Source: Gibbula magus (Eukaryota > Mollusca > Gastropoda > Trochida > Trochidae). Taken from it: a stretch of DNA of 64,000 bases. This document shows positions 1 through 12,979 of this stretch, in pieces (position 1 is the first letter of the stretch; each line of letters opens with the position of its first letter). The stretch is taken from NCBI GenBank assembly GCA_936450465.1, contig OW388296.1, forward strand, positions 14,133,867 to 14,197,866, written 5' to 3'. Both the position numbers and the translations under genes were made by a program. The notes under the pieces were generated by a model, which made no database searches, was not told the DNA's origin, and was given only the letters and a program-made list of their open reading frames with translations.

Positions 1-2149
1 AGTTAAGGCATAAAAACTATCAATCTTCATGAGTAATAGTGAAATACTGTCGTGTTATGAGTATCTATTACCATAGTATCCATTTATATTATTACACAAG
101 TTTGAAATCCAAGCATAATACATATTGCTATCAGCAATATTCGAGCTTAAATACCAAGAATTGTGGTTCTGTTAATGGTAAATTAGAGGAGTATATTGAA
201 AAAGGACATATGTTCTATGTTTATAACATAGCACATGTGCTCTTCTTAAATGCACCCCTTCAATTGTCAAGGAATGTATTGTACTGAGTTTGATACATGA
301 ACTTAAAACTGTTATGTTGTAAAGGCTATTCATTATTCATGTTCTCTGTATTTATACATTTTCTGACGCTGATGAACTGTATATACAAAGGTGTAGCCTC
401 ACAAAACTAATTTATAAAGCACTGGACGATAAATCAAGCATTATAAGCGAATGACTTTCCATCGGACAAATGACAAATCTCAACAAGGGTAATCCTATAC
501 CGAACATAACACTCTACCACCATAAGCTCATCAATTTACAGGATATCTGTGTATTTGCACCAATACTCGACAGGGGAAATGGTTTCGATAAATCAGTGGC
601 GATACAGGATGTTCTGAGAATTATGAGTTCAAGGTCCTCAGTACGTGTAGGAGTGCCGAGGGGACATTCTGACAAGGATGTGGTATATTGAGTTCTCGTT
701 GAAGATAGCGGTTTGTCCTGTAATTGAAATTCGTCAGTGAACACAGGCACTACATCATGAATATCAAGTATTTCAAGTTGGTGCCAGGATGTCTCGACGA
801 AAATTGGTAATATTACCAGCATTGAGAAAGTATATATGTGAAGACAAGTTTTGATCATACTGTGATCAACGTCTTGTCGTTATTTACTTATATACGTATA
901 TATTTAGTCAATATATTTTGAATAGATGAATATCTTAAAAAGGAGATTAACTTCATGTATCTGTATAATTACCGAAGTAATTTCAAAGCAGAGGAATCGA
1001 TTTTGTCGCTTAATGTGGATATATGTTAAGATATGTTTGATTCATGTACCTCTTACTTTCAAAGAAATATTGTGAATGTTAGGAACACTTATAAAACATA
1101 AAACAGTTGACTGAATCCAAAACCGCACCCCCATTGTATTGGTAATTGTCTCATTATTTATTGAACTGAAAACCAAATGCATATCAGTATTGACATGAAT
1201 TTGAGAACGCGAATCCATTCTATTTTCAGAAGAGAGAAACCTTTGAATCAACAACATTTTGAAAGTTTTATCAAAATTTGAGTATTTCTATATTACATAT
1301 TATAAGTTCTACATCATTGCTTTTTTTATTTATTCTAATTTAACTATCCTTCTACATTGATATAAGTGTCCAAAGAGTTGCCAAATTGCATTAAATGATA
1401 GTTATGTAACATAAACATAAATAGACAACCATTAGAAAAACTTGTAACATAAATATATTTAATATAGAATGTCTTGCTGTCGGTTAAATATGTGACAAAT
1501 GCAAGGAGCGCAACATAATTCATAGTCCTTAATTGGTCAGCTGACGCAGCTGTATATGTTAAATGTATAAGGTGAATAGTTGGTACATTTACCAAAACCA
1601 AAATGCAGTTTGCATGGGATCATTTGGGAGAAGTAATTACCTACTGAATAATATCTTGAATAAATCTATTACATATCATATAAGGGCTAGGAGGGTTCAC
1701 CAAGGGAGATAGCTTAATTCACATGCACAAATTGTTAACCCCCACCCTCTCTGGATTCGAAATAATTACCATTTTCTAAACAATTTCTTCTATTTGATTG
1801 ATCATATTCCAGCTATAGTTTGGATTCCATCATTCAGGAAGCAGAAAGATATTGTCATTATTAGTTGTAATTGTAATCTCTCATGGCATGTATCCGAGGT
1901 GGTGGGGGATTTCAGAGTTACATGCCCAAGTCACATCTTTATTACCGAAATTGATTAGATCAATATATTCATTATGACATGAATTTAGGATCTCATAAAT
2001 GCACTACATTACAGTTATCAACTATATTGTGTTTCTGATTGACATTTTAAACAGTTAATTGCTAAAGTCTAGACATCAAGTTCCTGGGTTCACAGACATA
2101 TATTTGTGGGAATAGTGCGAATTTGAATGCTCTCCTGACTGTTCCCACA

Positions 2150-2270
2150 GGACCTCGTATAGAGAATGTGGGATGTTCATTAGCACTTGTATTGATTAAG
2201 CCAATGACCTCAAGCAGTACTGCTAATGCTTCGCGAGAATTCAGACCAGATACCTTCAGCGCCAACAACA
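2150..2270. pseudogene. Exon-like remnant related to the 149-bp module (U0)
   Basis: It follows a good acceptor-like tract (CTGTTCCCACAG ending at 2151). It contains GGATGTTCATTAGCA at 2171-2185, a 15-mer also present at 7913-7927 in the 149-bp module, and a later CCTCAAGCAGT-like word in the same order. The plus frame gives a MFIST-type peptide but stops at TAA. The minus strand is also open (2062-2271), so the coding strand is undecided. Equivalent copies lie near 12170, 27130 and 40450. U1 and U2 have an internal deletion that joins the module early to a TATGTACATGTATC tract. Confidence 0.35.
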
Positions 2271-2701
2271 CACGTACAATGTATATTACATATTTTTATT
2301 TAATTAGAAATGGATAAAATTTTATTTTTCATCTATATGTACATGTATCTTTGTATTTGTAGAGATTCGGGTGTTGCAAACGGATGAAACTCAGGCCAGA
2401 GTTGTAGAAGTGCGTGAGGTAGAGTTTATATATTTCCATGAGATGAGCAGCTATGAATCAAAGAATCCAGGTTGCTATAGTACAACTATTTTTGCTATTA
2501 TCTTTTTCTGTCATATTAAGACTTCGTTGAGTATTCATTTGATCAACAACACCGAGAAACATGAGTGACCCTTGCACACACAATATATGTTAATTTACAT
2601 GAATAAAATAATATCAATATCTCCAAATTACCTTTTTGGGAAATCAACAGCAACAATGTGATGTATAAGACAATTTGCTACATCACGTCCCAGTGAATAG
2701 A

Positions 2702-2846
2702 TCAGATATCTTCACTGTAGCTTGATATACAGTTTATGTCATTGATAAATCAAATTATATCAGTATTGATCATATCATAAATTATTTGATTAATTGATTA
2801 ACTGATTTTTGAAATTGTAAAATAATAAAACTGTGTTTTTAGGATA
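2702..2846. other. A-type-specific 145-bp AT-rich tract (LINE-block site)
   Basis: This tract is present in U0 and in U3 (41026-41170). In U1 and U2 a ~3.3 kb LINE-bearing block occupies exactly the same place. Flanking words match in all four units: GTCCCAGTGAATAGA on the left and TAAACCTA/TAAACCTATT on the right. The tract itself is AT-rich, with no recognised feature. Confidence 0.7.
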
Positions 2847-2973
2847 TAAACCTATTAACTTTTTATGAGTCTTACGTAGATTGGGCGAACGAATCAAAAA
2901 CAAGAATTTTAAAATGTCATGGTAGAATGTTCCTTCGACCAGTTAAAGAGTCCACTAGTAAGGCATCATAGTT

Positions 2974-3130
2974 ATGTCTTCATGTAAAATTATAATGGTG
3001 TCAGGTGAAATAAAATTCTGTACATTTGCTGATAAAGGATCATTTTATGTTCAATTCATTAACAGAAAGTGCTGGATTCCACTGACAGATGGGCAGATTT
3101 CAACAACTAATCGCTCTCAACTTCAAGCTT
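2974..3130 (+). pseudogene. Degenerate 111-codon-frame homologue (U0)
   Basis: The frame starts MSSCKIIMVSGEIKF and continues through FADKGSFYVQFINRKCWIPL. It is shifted near 3105 by an extra ATTTCA-like stretch, and the following region (3130-3310) is frame-disrupted. It corresponds to the open frame at 30979-31314 in U2. The product is unknown. Confidence 0.3.
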
Positions 3131-4299
3131 AAGACTTTTTGCTGTGATCGATTGATTCTGAGGTGTTTCACTTATGTTCTTTTCATTGTTTAGTGAAAGC
3201 TTTTACATCTTGGTTGCATTAAACAATGGACATCCATTCAATCATTGTTTTAAATGGCACTCAGGGTTGACAACCTCTATAGAGTATAGCTGCGATGGAA
3301 AACAGCCTCGTAAAACATAACACTCTCTACTTACAGCTGTGATGACATTCAACTGGAATATATTAAGTCGGCAATAATGATTTTCTCATTCGCATTTCAA
3401 ATATAAAGAACAATGGTTTTAAGTAAGCTTTGTTATATGTTGCCTCTATCAGTGAGTTGTCGTCTACCGAATATATAATGTTCATAAATATCTGAATAGA
3501 AGAAAACGTCATATTCTGGTACAAACACAGGATACATGTAGTTTTATTAACTAGAAAGAGTTTAAATACGAGTTTCTAAATCTTTAGCTAAGAAATCAAT
3601 GAGAACCAGATAAGAACAATTTGAGCTTTGATAAATGCGATCTATAGAACTTAAGTTTCGTCATCCTTTTTTAAAAATCTCAAATGGTATTTCACTTAAT
3701 TCATTACCATCTTGACAAAATCTCTGATTTGATTTACAAATACTTTCTTAAATACTAAAAGTATATTAATTTAAAAAAATGCGACCCATACATAGAACAA
3801 ACAATACCTAAAATGGTCTTGATAAAACCATGCTACATTACCAGTCAATTTAATGCATCCCATTTAACCTAAAGTCATTAATGTCAAGGATATACTTAAT
3901 TCTGTAAAGCAAATCTTGAATTATGGCTCCCTAAGGGCCCTTAGTGAACACTAAACACGGCTCTGTTCAATCTCATGACCTATCATGATTTGTTGTGGTT
4001 TATCTTCAGATTCTCAACAAGAAAAGCCTTTAAAGTGACATCCACTGATAATATTTTTGTTGGGTTTAATGGATAATTTAATGCTGAATTCTTTTCCAAA
4101 AAATTTCATTCAACTTGCACATTCATCCCCAATCACAAGTTATTTATTTTTTTCAATTACACAAAGTTACAGATGTAATAAATAGCATGGTTTGGAATAT
4201 GATAAACCAACTTAATGGAACAACTAAGATTCTAAAATTACAACATTGAAGCGAGTATGTCTGATGACATACATTAACGTGTTTTCTGTCTGATATATA

Positions 4300-4510
4300 T
4301 ATATGGATACCCCAAATTATTGATGGAATAACAAAGGCAGTGGAATAAGATAGAGAAACGCTGCTTTCACTGAGAGGGACACCTAACACAAAGAATCCAG
4401 AACTATTCAATGTCATCGGTGAGAATAAAATCATTCTTAATTCAGATGAAAGAATGAAAAAATCATGAACGACATAATCTACTCTAGAGGCACCAGAAAG
4501 CAAAACAACT
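4300..4510 (+). pseudogene. Degenerate CARD-like fragment (U0)
   Basis: Nucleotide homologue of the open frame at 32168-32458 of U2. Here an internal part is replaced or deleted (around 4378-4405), a TAA lies within the GTGGAATAAGATAGAG segment, and an AAAAAA slip occurs at 4455. No usable frame remains. Confidence 0.35.
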
Positions 4511-7500
4511 ATTCCCCACTCGTTTGATAGTATTCAGTTCAACTACTTCTGGAAGTTTAATGGTTATAGTCGAGGAACCTTCAATTCCGATGGTAAAATA
4601 GAGGGATTCTATTGAATAATTTGAGACCATTGGAATAGTTCATGGAGCAATCAAACCAGTGACATTGATGTTGGTATATTGGCCACTTTATTTAGGGGGA
4701 AATTTTTTTATTGATAAATTCATTAATCGAGATATTTTCCCACTTCTTATCTTTCATTACAGTTTCAAACTAAGCCGATTTTAAAACTATAAAAGAAAAT
4801 AATTTAGTTTCACTGAAGGCCTTAACGAGGTTTTCAATGTTAAAATGGATCAAAACGTTTCATTTTACTAATGAATCTGGCTAATGTAGTTGTGATAATG
4901 ATATCAATCACATCATAGAATAACTTTCTATTGGACAGAAAATGTAGGAACACTAACTCGTTTTCAAATAGGGAACATGTATTATGCCTTTTGACAAAGA
5001 TATAGCATGCTTATATATGATGAATGATGCCAGGAACATCGAACAATTCACTAAACAAACAAAATAGCTGATTCTGCACTGATTACCCCTTTACTACATA
5101 ATCGTATATCATCTCTGAGCTAATGACATAGAGAATCATTACATGACTTCGCATGTTAGTGAAAGCATCTGTCCTTGGACAGCCTTGGAGCTTCGATGCA
5201 CAAACGATAATAGTACTGGAGAATGGTAAATTATTGATTTAGGACAGAAAGTTAAGTTCTGAGTTCCTTCGAAATGAGACATTCGGTCCTCCGCAATATG
5301 AAAGTCACTCATCACAAGGAAATATGATGTAATATAATATACATGTACGTTCAGTTGGATAACGTAATAAAGGATAATGACCGATATGCTGCCTTATAAT
5401 AGTGCTTTACGAGGAAGGTTGTGACTCGTATAATAAATAACGTCTGAGTCACCTGTTTCGGGAGACATAGTGACCTTTAATATCCTCTATTTACATATTT
5501 ATACGATATTATTCAATTAGTTATCGATTGCTATAGTTGGAATGAAATATGCATGTCGTAGTCTGTAATAATGAACTTAAAATGTATACTGTTTAACATG
5601 CATCCTATTGATGGTTCAGATGTGATTCGTATTTATGAACGTACAACTTCATGTCGGTACAGAGTTTTATATTTGCAAACGGATCTCTACCGAAAGTGCA
5701 CTATATAGATATATATGTACATGTAGGCCAACTACAAACTTCTCTCATGCTACTAAAAAGTTCACATGATACATTGCATGTGTTGAAAATTAGGAAATTG
5801 AACCATCATTTAGATTAAGTGTTAAATACATGATCCTTTTTATCAATGTATTATGAGCAATTCAAGAATAAAGGTCAGTTGCAAACACAATAACTCGTTT
5901 TTACAAGGCAATGATCTAAAATGGTGATCTATAAGTGTTAAACTTATTATACTTAATATTGCAGGGTTGTTGTCAAAAGTAAAATCATTGATTATATAAA
6001 GAGGTTGTTTAACTGTGTAACATACTATCTTAGTCTATATAAATGTAATTTATGCTGTGCATCTTTTGTCCGAAATTGTATTTTAATTAAAAATTACGAT
6101 TGTTGTTCTGGTCCTCACCCTATCAAATACGATTCTAAATTGGTACTAAAGTTTATTTACTTATTCGAGAGGAAATGGATTCTGTCAAGATAAAAGAATA
6201 TGCAAAATGCTGCGTAATTCCGATTAATGCATTGCAATTGTGTCATATCAAGGTCAACATAAGAAGGTTTGAAATACATTTTGAAACTACAGAGTTCCCA
6301 TGTATCCACAAGAAAGCATTTACATTCATGTAATGCCAATATGTCAGATCTTAAATATTTCACAAACATCCTAATATTTTCTATTAATGTTTGTACTGAT
6401 TATTTGAATGGATACTTTTTCTACTGTTAACTCGCACACTAATTAGTTCTACTGTTTAAACTGAAAATCGACAGATTGTACAGTTTTATTTTTCTCCAGT
6501 TCAAGCTTAATTTGCTTTACTGTGCTCAATTATTACGGTAATATCTGAATTTTGCTCTTTCTTCCAAGTTAATGGTATCGATCACATGTGAAGATTTACT
6601 CCTAAGAAGGTAATTGCATTCCAAATATGACTGTAATGACTTTCCAACTAAGTTATCGTCGAACAGAAACTGTATCTGTGAAGTTAATGAAAATATTTTC
6701 AAAATCATTCTTATAATGCCGTGCAACATGATCCTTTTTTAGAAATGGAACTTTATCCTCACAATATTTCACTAAATAACATCTGTTCACGGTGTAAAAA
6801 GAAACACCTAATATGCTTAACATTACTTCATTGCACATATCAACAGTGCATGTACAGTTTCTCTTTCCAGTTCCATTACTAACAAGTGCCTCACACTCCA
6901 GTTACAACTGATTCAAAGAGACACTGATTCATTACTGTCAACTGTGACTAACATAATGTCTCCCAGGAGACTCCTTGTGAACAATAAACTCAAAGCTCAT
7001 TGATGCTGTACATTATTCATCGTAATTGTCACTGTATCATTTCATATCAATAGTAAATCAGAGACAGGTTTCTGATGATGACTTGATTAACTTTTTCTCC
7101 TAATTTATCATGATTTGGTGGAATTAATGGATCATTCGATAGATTCGCTCATATCGTATAATGAATTTGAAGAATTTGTTTCTATACAAAGAACATGCTT
7201 TTTTTTAAAACCAAATGATAAAATCTACAAACTGCGAAACTGTAGATGAACTGCTTATTGCTTACACACATCCTCATTACATTCGTGATACGATTTTGTT
7301 GACACATATTTGAAATATTTTCAGTAAATTGTTTGTTAAAGGTGTTTGTGATGCGTTTGTAAAACAATGAATACCTTAAATTAAATAGTTTGATTTGACA
7401 AATAAAACATATTTTTATAGTCTGATTGTAAGTTAGCTTCTGTGTTGATGCTATTAAACGCACTAAATGTTAGTCATGTAGTAAAAATAAATATTAACCA

Positions 7501-7900
7501 AGTACTTTAGTCAAGTTGATATGTGACAAAAATTTACAACTTTCAACTTAAATTACAAAAGTATGGGTATGTGCGACAGACATGTATTCATTTGGTTCAT
7601 CTTCCTATGACCATCAGTATCACTCAGCAGGACCTTTCAGTAGAGTGGTAATGTTGATCAGCAGCAGCGCTACGTCACAACCCTTGTTCTCTATCGTCAT
7701 GATGCGATCACTCTCGAGCTATGAAATGCTATGCTAATATAATCAAGTACATTAAATACAGTTGATATCCTGATATCCTGAATCAAGACGTTTAATATTA
7801 ACGTCTCACCTGGATTAAGTATCCTCATGGCAGACATATGTATACTTGTGAAGTAGATGATATTAAAATGCTCTTTTGACCGAGTCACCCATGACCTCAG

Positions 7901-8049
7901 ACAGTGAAAGTCGGATGTTCATTAGCAGTTATCTGCATGTCACAGATTTATTCATTACAATGGTTAGATTAATAGCCTCAGGCAGTGTTGCTCGTGAATC
8001 ATCAAGAAAAATGCTCTCAGAGGCAATGCAATTCTTATATAGTAGTCAT
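7901..8049 (+). pseudogene. 149-bp exon-like module (U0 copy)
   Basis: An open frame runs through this interval and contains RMFISSYL, LFITMVRLIASGS and RKMLSEAMQFLYSS. The left edge is CATGACCTCAG, an acceptor-like AG. The right edge is CAT followed by GTAAGT, a full-consensus donor at 8050. The same 149-bp interval with the same edges recurs in U1 and U2, and frame-disrupted in U3 and U4. The predicted peptide is moderately hydrophobic and probably helical; I do not recognise the family. No neighbouring exon could be confirmed, so this is best read as one exon of a decayed, tandemly duplicated gene. Chance openness over ~50 codons cannot be excluded. Confidence 0.4.
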
Positions 8050-11000
8050 GTAAGTAATTAATATTACATTATTTATATTTGTATCCCATTGTCAGTTGTC
8101 TTTTGTACCAGGCCTATCTACATGTGTATATTGGAAGTAACCAATTAGAGATAAGGCCCAAATGTGGATTGAAAATCTATTTTATGTAACTAGGGTGTGT
8201 CATAAGATGAGATAAACATGGTATTTGTCAAAAGCTGACAGCTATTCTATTCAGTATATGATGTTAACATTAATATTGTAATTACACAAGAACAGGATCG
8301 TTTTTATGTTGAGGGGCTGCTAAGAACATCTCGTCACAGTAACAATCTGACGTCATAATACAACTTTACTTAAGTCAGACCATTGTTTTATAGAGTCAAC
8401 TTATATCAATCACTGGTCACAGTGAAGACATGATATATCTTTATTGCAGCTAGTTAATCGTGTCTATGTGTCGATATTCTGTAACAGTCCATATTATTTT
8501 GTCCAGTATATTGTGTTGTATTTGCATATACTGAATCATTTACAACCAGAATAACAGAAGAACGATAATGGAAAGCATGCAATAACATAAACCTTCGCCA
8601 AGTATCTACATGTGTGTGGAAACAAAATCAAATACTGGTCAATTGGATAAACATCCGATCAAGTCATGCCACTAAACGAAAATGTAAGTAGCTTCTTAAT
8701 GCAAATTATAATGAGTAATATATGGGTTAATTGACTCAATAACCCGATTGGATGTTCTTAAATTACCTCAATTTTATATAAATAATTTTTAAACATTATG
8801 ACATATCTTTATTGTTCTATGCTGTTTGTCGAGAAACTAATTTTATGGTTTCTGAGAAAGCTAATGTGTTAGTTTACATCACATGTCCATGTATCAGTGT
8901 ATAAAACATACAACGGCATTGTGTTATCTTCTGAATACAGACTCACCATGTAATTACATCTAATGAATAATCAAAGCAATTTTGATTCAATATATCTGAT
9001 TTGTCAGCCCTGACACAAGTGCGTCGATGTCTCACTAGACATGACAGATTTACTAGGTTGTTAACATTTAGTTATACACACTGTGAAGTTCAATAATGGC
9101 ATATTACATGTCATGAATAAACTTGTTTAGCATATAATTAGAGACTTATTTCCTTTATAAAGCAAATTGCTCCTCTATCCACTAATCTACAGTTCTTAAG
9201 GATACGGTTACTCTAAAAATAACATGTTTCCTAATAAGGTCTTCACTTGGGTAATACATAACTTCCTTGGACTATTTAAGGTTATTGCCTGTATTTACAT
9301 ATTTATGTATTGCAATGTGATAAATGTCGAACTCCCAGACCAATAGCTTTAACAAAATGTTATTGCTATTTCTGTCGTGTACTATTACATAATTATGCAT
9401 GTGTGTTATAATGGGCTTATCAGTTGATTTGTTCTTGATCACTTATGCCTCAATATAAAATCGCCTATTCGAACTTTTTAAAAATAATACATGACATCAA
9501 CACCAAAAGATGATGTAAATCGGTTGGTTTGAAAATGATTTGTTTAGATATGCATATTATGGGTTTGTAACACACTTGTGTGTGTACAGAAGCACAGGGT
9601 TCGGATAGGTGATATCTTTGACATAATAATATCGTGGCAAGATATAGATAAAAGGACTTATCATGGCATTGGCAATGAAATCACAACAATGAAACCACAA
9701 CCTGATTGCACAACAGCTTATGATCCTGTGATAACAAGTTTGAGTGAGTATATATTGTATCAGTGCAATCAATAGTCTTGTGCAATGTCAATATGCTGAC
9801 GAAAACATCGACCCTTTGATGCATAAAATAAGTTGTCCTTTATTATGCAGATTATAGCCATAAAAGCCTGTATAGCGATTTAATGTTATATAAGGTACTT
9901 TGGTTTTGGTTTATTGCAATGAAAAATCACTCCCTATGAAGGGAGATTGACATTTTATCACAAATCAATTACCATCATCAAAGAAGATTTCTATGTTTGA
10001 AGATATAGATAGAGTCTCGACTGTTTTTTATTCATTATTTTGATGTTGTTTCCATACTGAATTATGACCCTTTTTAAATTTAAACTTCCCCACGACAACA
10101 GGCAGAACATTATTGTTTTATTATTGTCACTAAAACTTAACCGAGATGTTGCTGATGATGCCTCCTTATCAATTGATATTAGTTCAGGCATAAAAACTAT
10201 ACATTTTCATGAGTAGTAGTGGTTCTGTTTAAGATAAATTAGAGTAAATTAAATAGGACATATCTTCTATGTATATAACATAGCACATGTGCCCTTCTTG
10301 AATGCACCCCCTACAATACATGAACTTAAAATTGTTATGTTGTTCATTATTCATGTTCTTTGTCATCATATCATTTCATATAATTTCATTTCATGTATAC
10401 ATTTTCTGTTGCTGATGAACTGTAAGTAAGACACCCACAAAGGTATAGCCTCACAAAACTAATTTATAAAGCACAGGACGGTAACGAAAGTATTACAACC
10501 GAATGACTTTCAATTGGACAACTTAATGACAAATCTCAACGAGGGTAATCCGAACATAACACTCTACCACCATAAGCTCATCAATTAACGGGATATCTGT
10601 GTATTTGCACCAATACTCCACAAGGGAAATGGTTTCGATAAATCAGTGGCGATACAGGATATTCAGAGAATTATGAGTTCAAGGTCCTAAGTACGTGTAG
10701 GAGTCTCGAGGGGACATTATGATAAGGATGTGGTATATTGAGTTCTCTTTGAAGATAGCGGTTTGTCCTGTAATTGAATTCCGTCAGTTAACACAGGCAC
10801 TACATCATGTATATCAAGTATTTCAAGTAGGAGTCAGGACGTGTCGACGAAAATTGGTAATACATCATATTACCAGCATTGAGAAAGTATATATGTGAGG
10901 ACAGGTTTTGATCATGCTGTGATCAACGTCTTGTCGTTATTTACTTATATACATATAGATTTAGTCAATATATTATTCAGTAGGTATATCGTTACATGGA

Positions 11001-12645
11001 GATTAACTTCATGGATCTGTATAATTTCCGAAGTAATTTCAAAGCAGAGGTATCGATTCTGTCGCTTAATGTGGATATATGCTAAGATATGTTTGATTCA
11101 TATACTTGTGAATGTAAGGCACACTTATATAACGTTAAACAGTTGACTATTCAAATACAGCACCCTCATTGTATAGGTAATTGTCTCATTTATTATGGAA
11201 CTGAAAACCAAATGCATATTAGAATTAACGTGAATTTGAGAACGTGAAACCAATATTCTATTTTCAGAAGAGGGAAACATTTACATAAACAAATTTTGAA
11301 ACTTTTCTCAAAATTTGAGTATTTCTATATTACATATTTTAAGTTCTACATCATTGCTATTTTTATTTATTCTAATTTAACTATCCTTCTATATTGATAT
11401 AAGTGTCCAAAGAGTTGCCAAATTACATTTAATGATAGTAGTGTAATATAAACATAAATAGACAACCATTAAAAAAACGTGTAACATAAATATATGCAAT
11501 ATAGAATGTCTTGCTGTCGGTTTAATATGTGCAAGGAGTGCAACATAATTCACAGCCCTTAATTGGTCAGCCCACTCAGCTGTATATGTTAAATGTATTA
11601 GGTGAATAGTTGATACATTTACCAAAACCAAAATGCAATTTGGATCATTTGGGAGAAGTAAATATCTACTGAATAATATATTGAATAAATATATTACATA
11701 TCATATATTAAAAAGGCTAGGAGGGTTCACCCAGAGAGCTAGCTAAATTCACATGCACAAAGTGTTAACCCCCACCCTCTCTGGATTCGAAATAATTACC
11801 AATTTCTTCTATTTGATTGACCATATAACAGCTGTAGTTTGGATTCCATCATTCAGGAAGCGTGAAGATATTGTCATTATTAGTTGTAATTGTATGCTCT
11901 CATGGCATGTATCCGAGGTGGTGGGGGAATTCAGAGTTACATGTCTATGTCACATCTTTATTACCGAAATTGATTAGATCAATAGCCCCAAATTTATTAT
12001 GACATGTATTAAGGATCTAATAAATGCATTACATTACAGTTATCAAATATATTGTTTCTGATTGACATTTTAAAAAGTTAATTGCTAACGTCTAGACATC
12101 AAGTTCCTGAGTTCACAGACATATATTTGTGGGAACAGTGCGAATTTGAATGCTCTCCTGACTGTTCCCACAGGACCTCGTATAGAGAATGTGGGATGTT
12201 CATTGGCACTTGTATTGATTATGTACATGTATCTTTGTATTTGAAGAGATTCGGATGTTGCAGACGGATGAAACTCAGGCCAGATTTGTAGAATTGCGTG
12301 AGGTAGAGTTTATATATTTCCATGAGATGAGCAGCTATGAATCAAAGAATCCAGGTTGCTATAGTACAACCATTTTTGCTATTATCTTTTTCTGTCATTT
12401 TAAGACTTCGTTGAGTATTCATTTGATCAACAACACCGAAATTTTACATTGAAACATGAGTGACCCTTGCACACACAATATATGTAAATTTACATGAATG
12501 AAATAATATCAATATCTCCAAATTACCGTTTTGGGAAATCAACAGCCTGTCACAACAGCAACACTGTGATGTATAAGACAATATGCTAGATCACACCATT
12601 TATTTATGACGTCAAATTATGTAAGTCACGGTCCCAGTGAATAGA

Positions 12646-12979
12646 ATGTCAAGATCACCTAAATCGACTGGCGTCTGCGTATTCCCCAAATGAAGACTGG
12701 TATCTAAATTTGAAGCCTATAGGTGCAATGGTTCATGAGGAATTGCGCTAACAACATTTGAAAAACCGCTTCAAGAGATATGACGCTAACAACATTTGTC
12801 AAACAATCAAAGTCTCGCAGTGACCTTGAAAATGAGGTGAATGTCACCCACATCGACTGGTGTCTGCGTATTCCCCACATGAAGACTGGTACCAAATTTG
12901 CAGACTCTAGGTGCAGCGCTTCAAGAGATATGACGCTAACAACATTTGTGAAACATTTAAAGTTTCGTAGACACCTTGA
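12646..12979. repeat. Interspersed host repeat, left part (U1)
   Basis: This is a repeat with words such as AAATCGACTGGCGTCTGCG, CCCCAAATGAAGACTGGT and GAGATATGACGCTAACAAC. It occurs about two and a half times in tandem with a 150-bp period (TGACGCTAACAACATTTG at 12781 and 12931). It is interrupted at 12979 by the LINE and resumes at 15727. A similar structure exists in U2. It is absent from U0 and U3. Confidence 0.7.

Larger units (their letters stand above)
1..10180. repeat. Macro-repeat unit U0 (type A, ~10.2 kb)
   Basis: This is the first visible unit of the direct macro-array; its left edge is cut by the window. It starts with AGTTAAGGCATAAAAACTAT, and the same word with small changes recurs at 10181, 25138, 47998 and 54261. 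It lacks both large blocks found in U1 and U2: the LINE-bearing block would sit at 2702-2846, and the MITE-bearing block at 6207/6208. It also lacks the small TTTTTTA-flanked element (empty site 6735-6741). Apart from the listed exon-like modules (2150-2270, 2974-3130, 4300-4510, 7901-8049), the intervening AT-rich sequence shows nothing I recognise. Open frames there are short and are not preserved between units. Confidence 0.85.

Noticed and set aside
1344..1601. Minus-strand open frame also seen at 11389-11631 (MVLVNV...HLIHLTYTA)
   Set aside because: It is kept only among recent copies, its 5' and 3' parts are frame-shifted between units, and the composition is typical of chance AT-rich frames.
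9557..9775. Overlapping plus and minus frames, also present at 24480-24731
   Set aside because: The more diverged copies in U3 and U4 (near 47520 and 53815) break the frames, so there is no sign of coding constraint.
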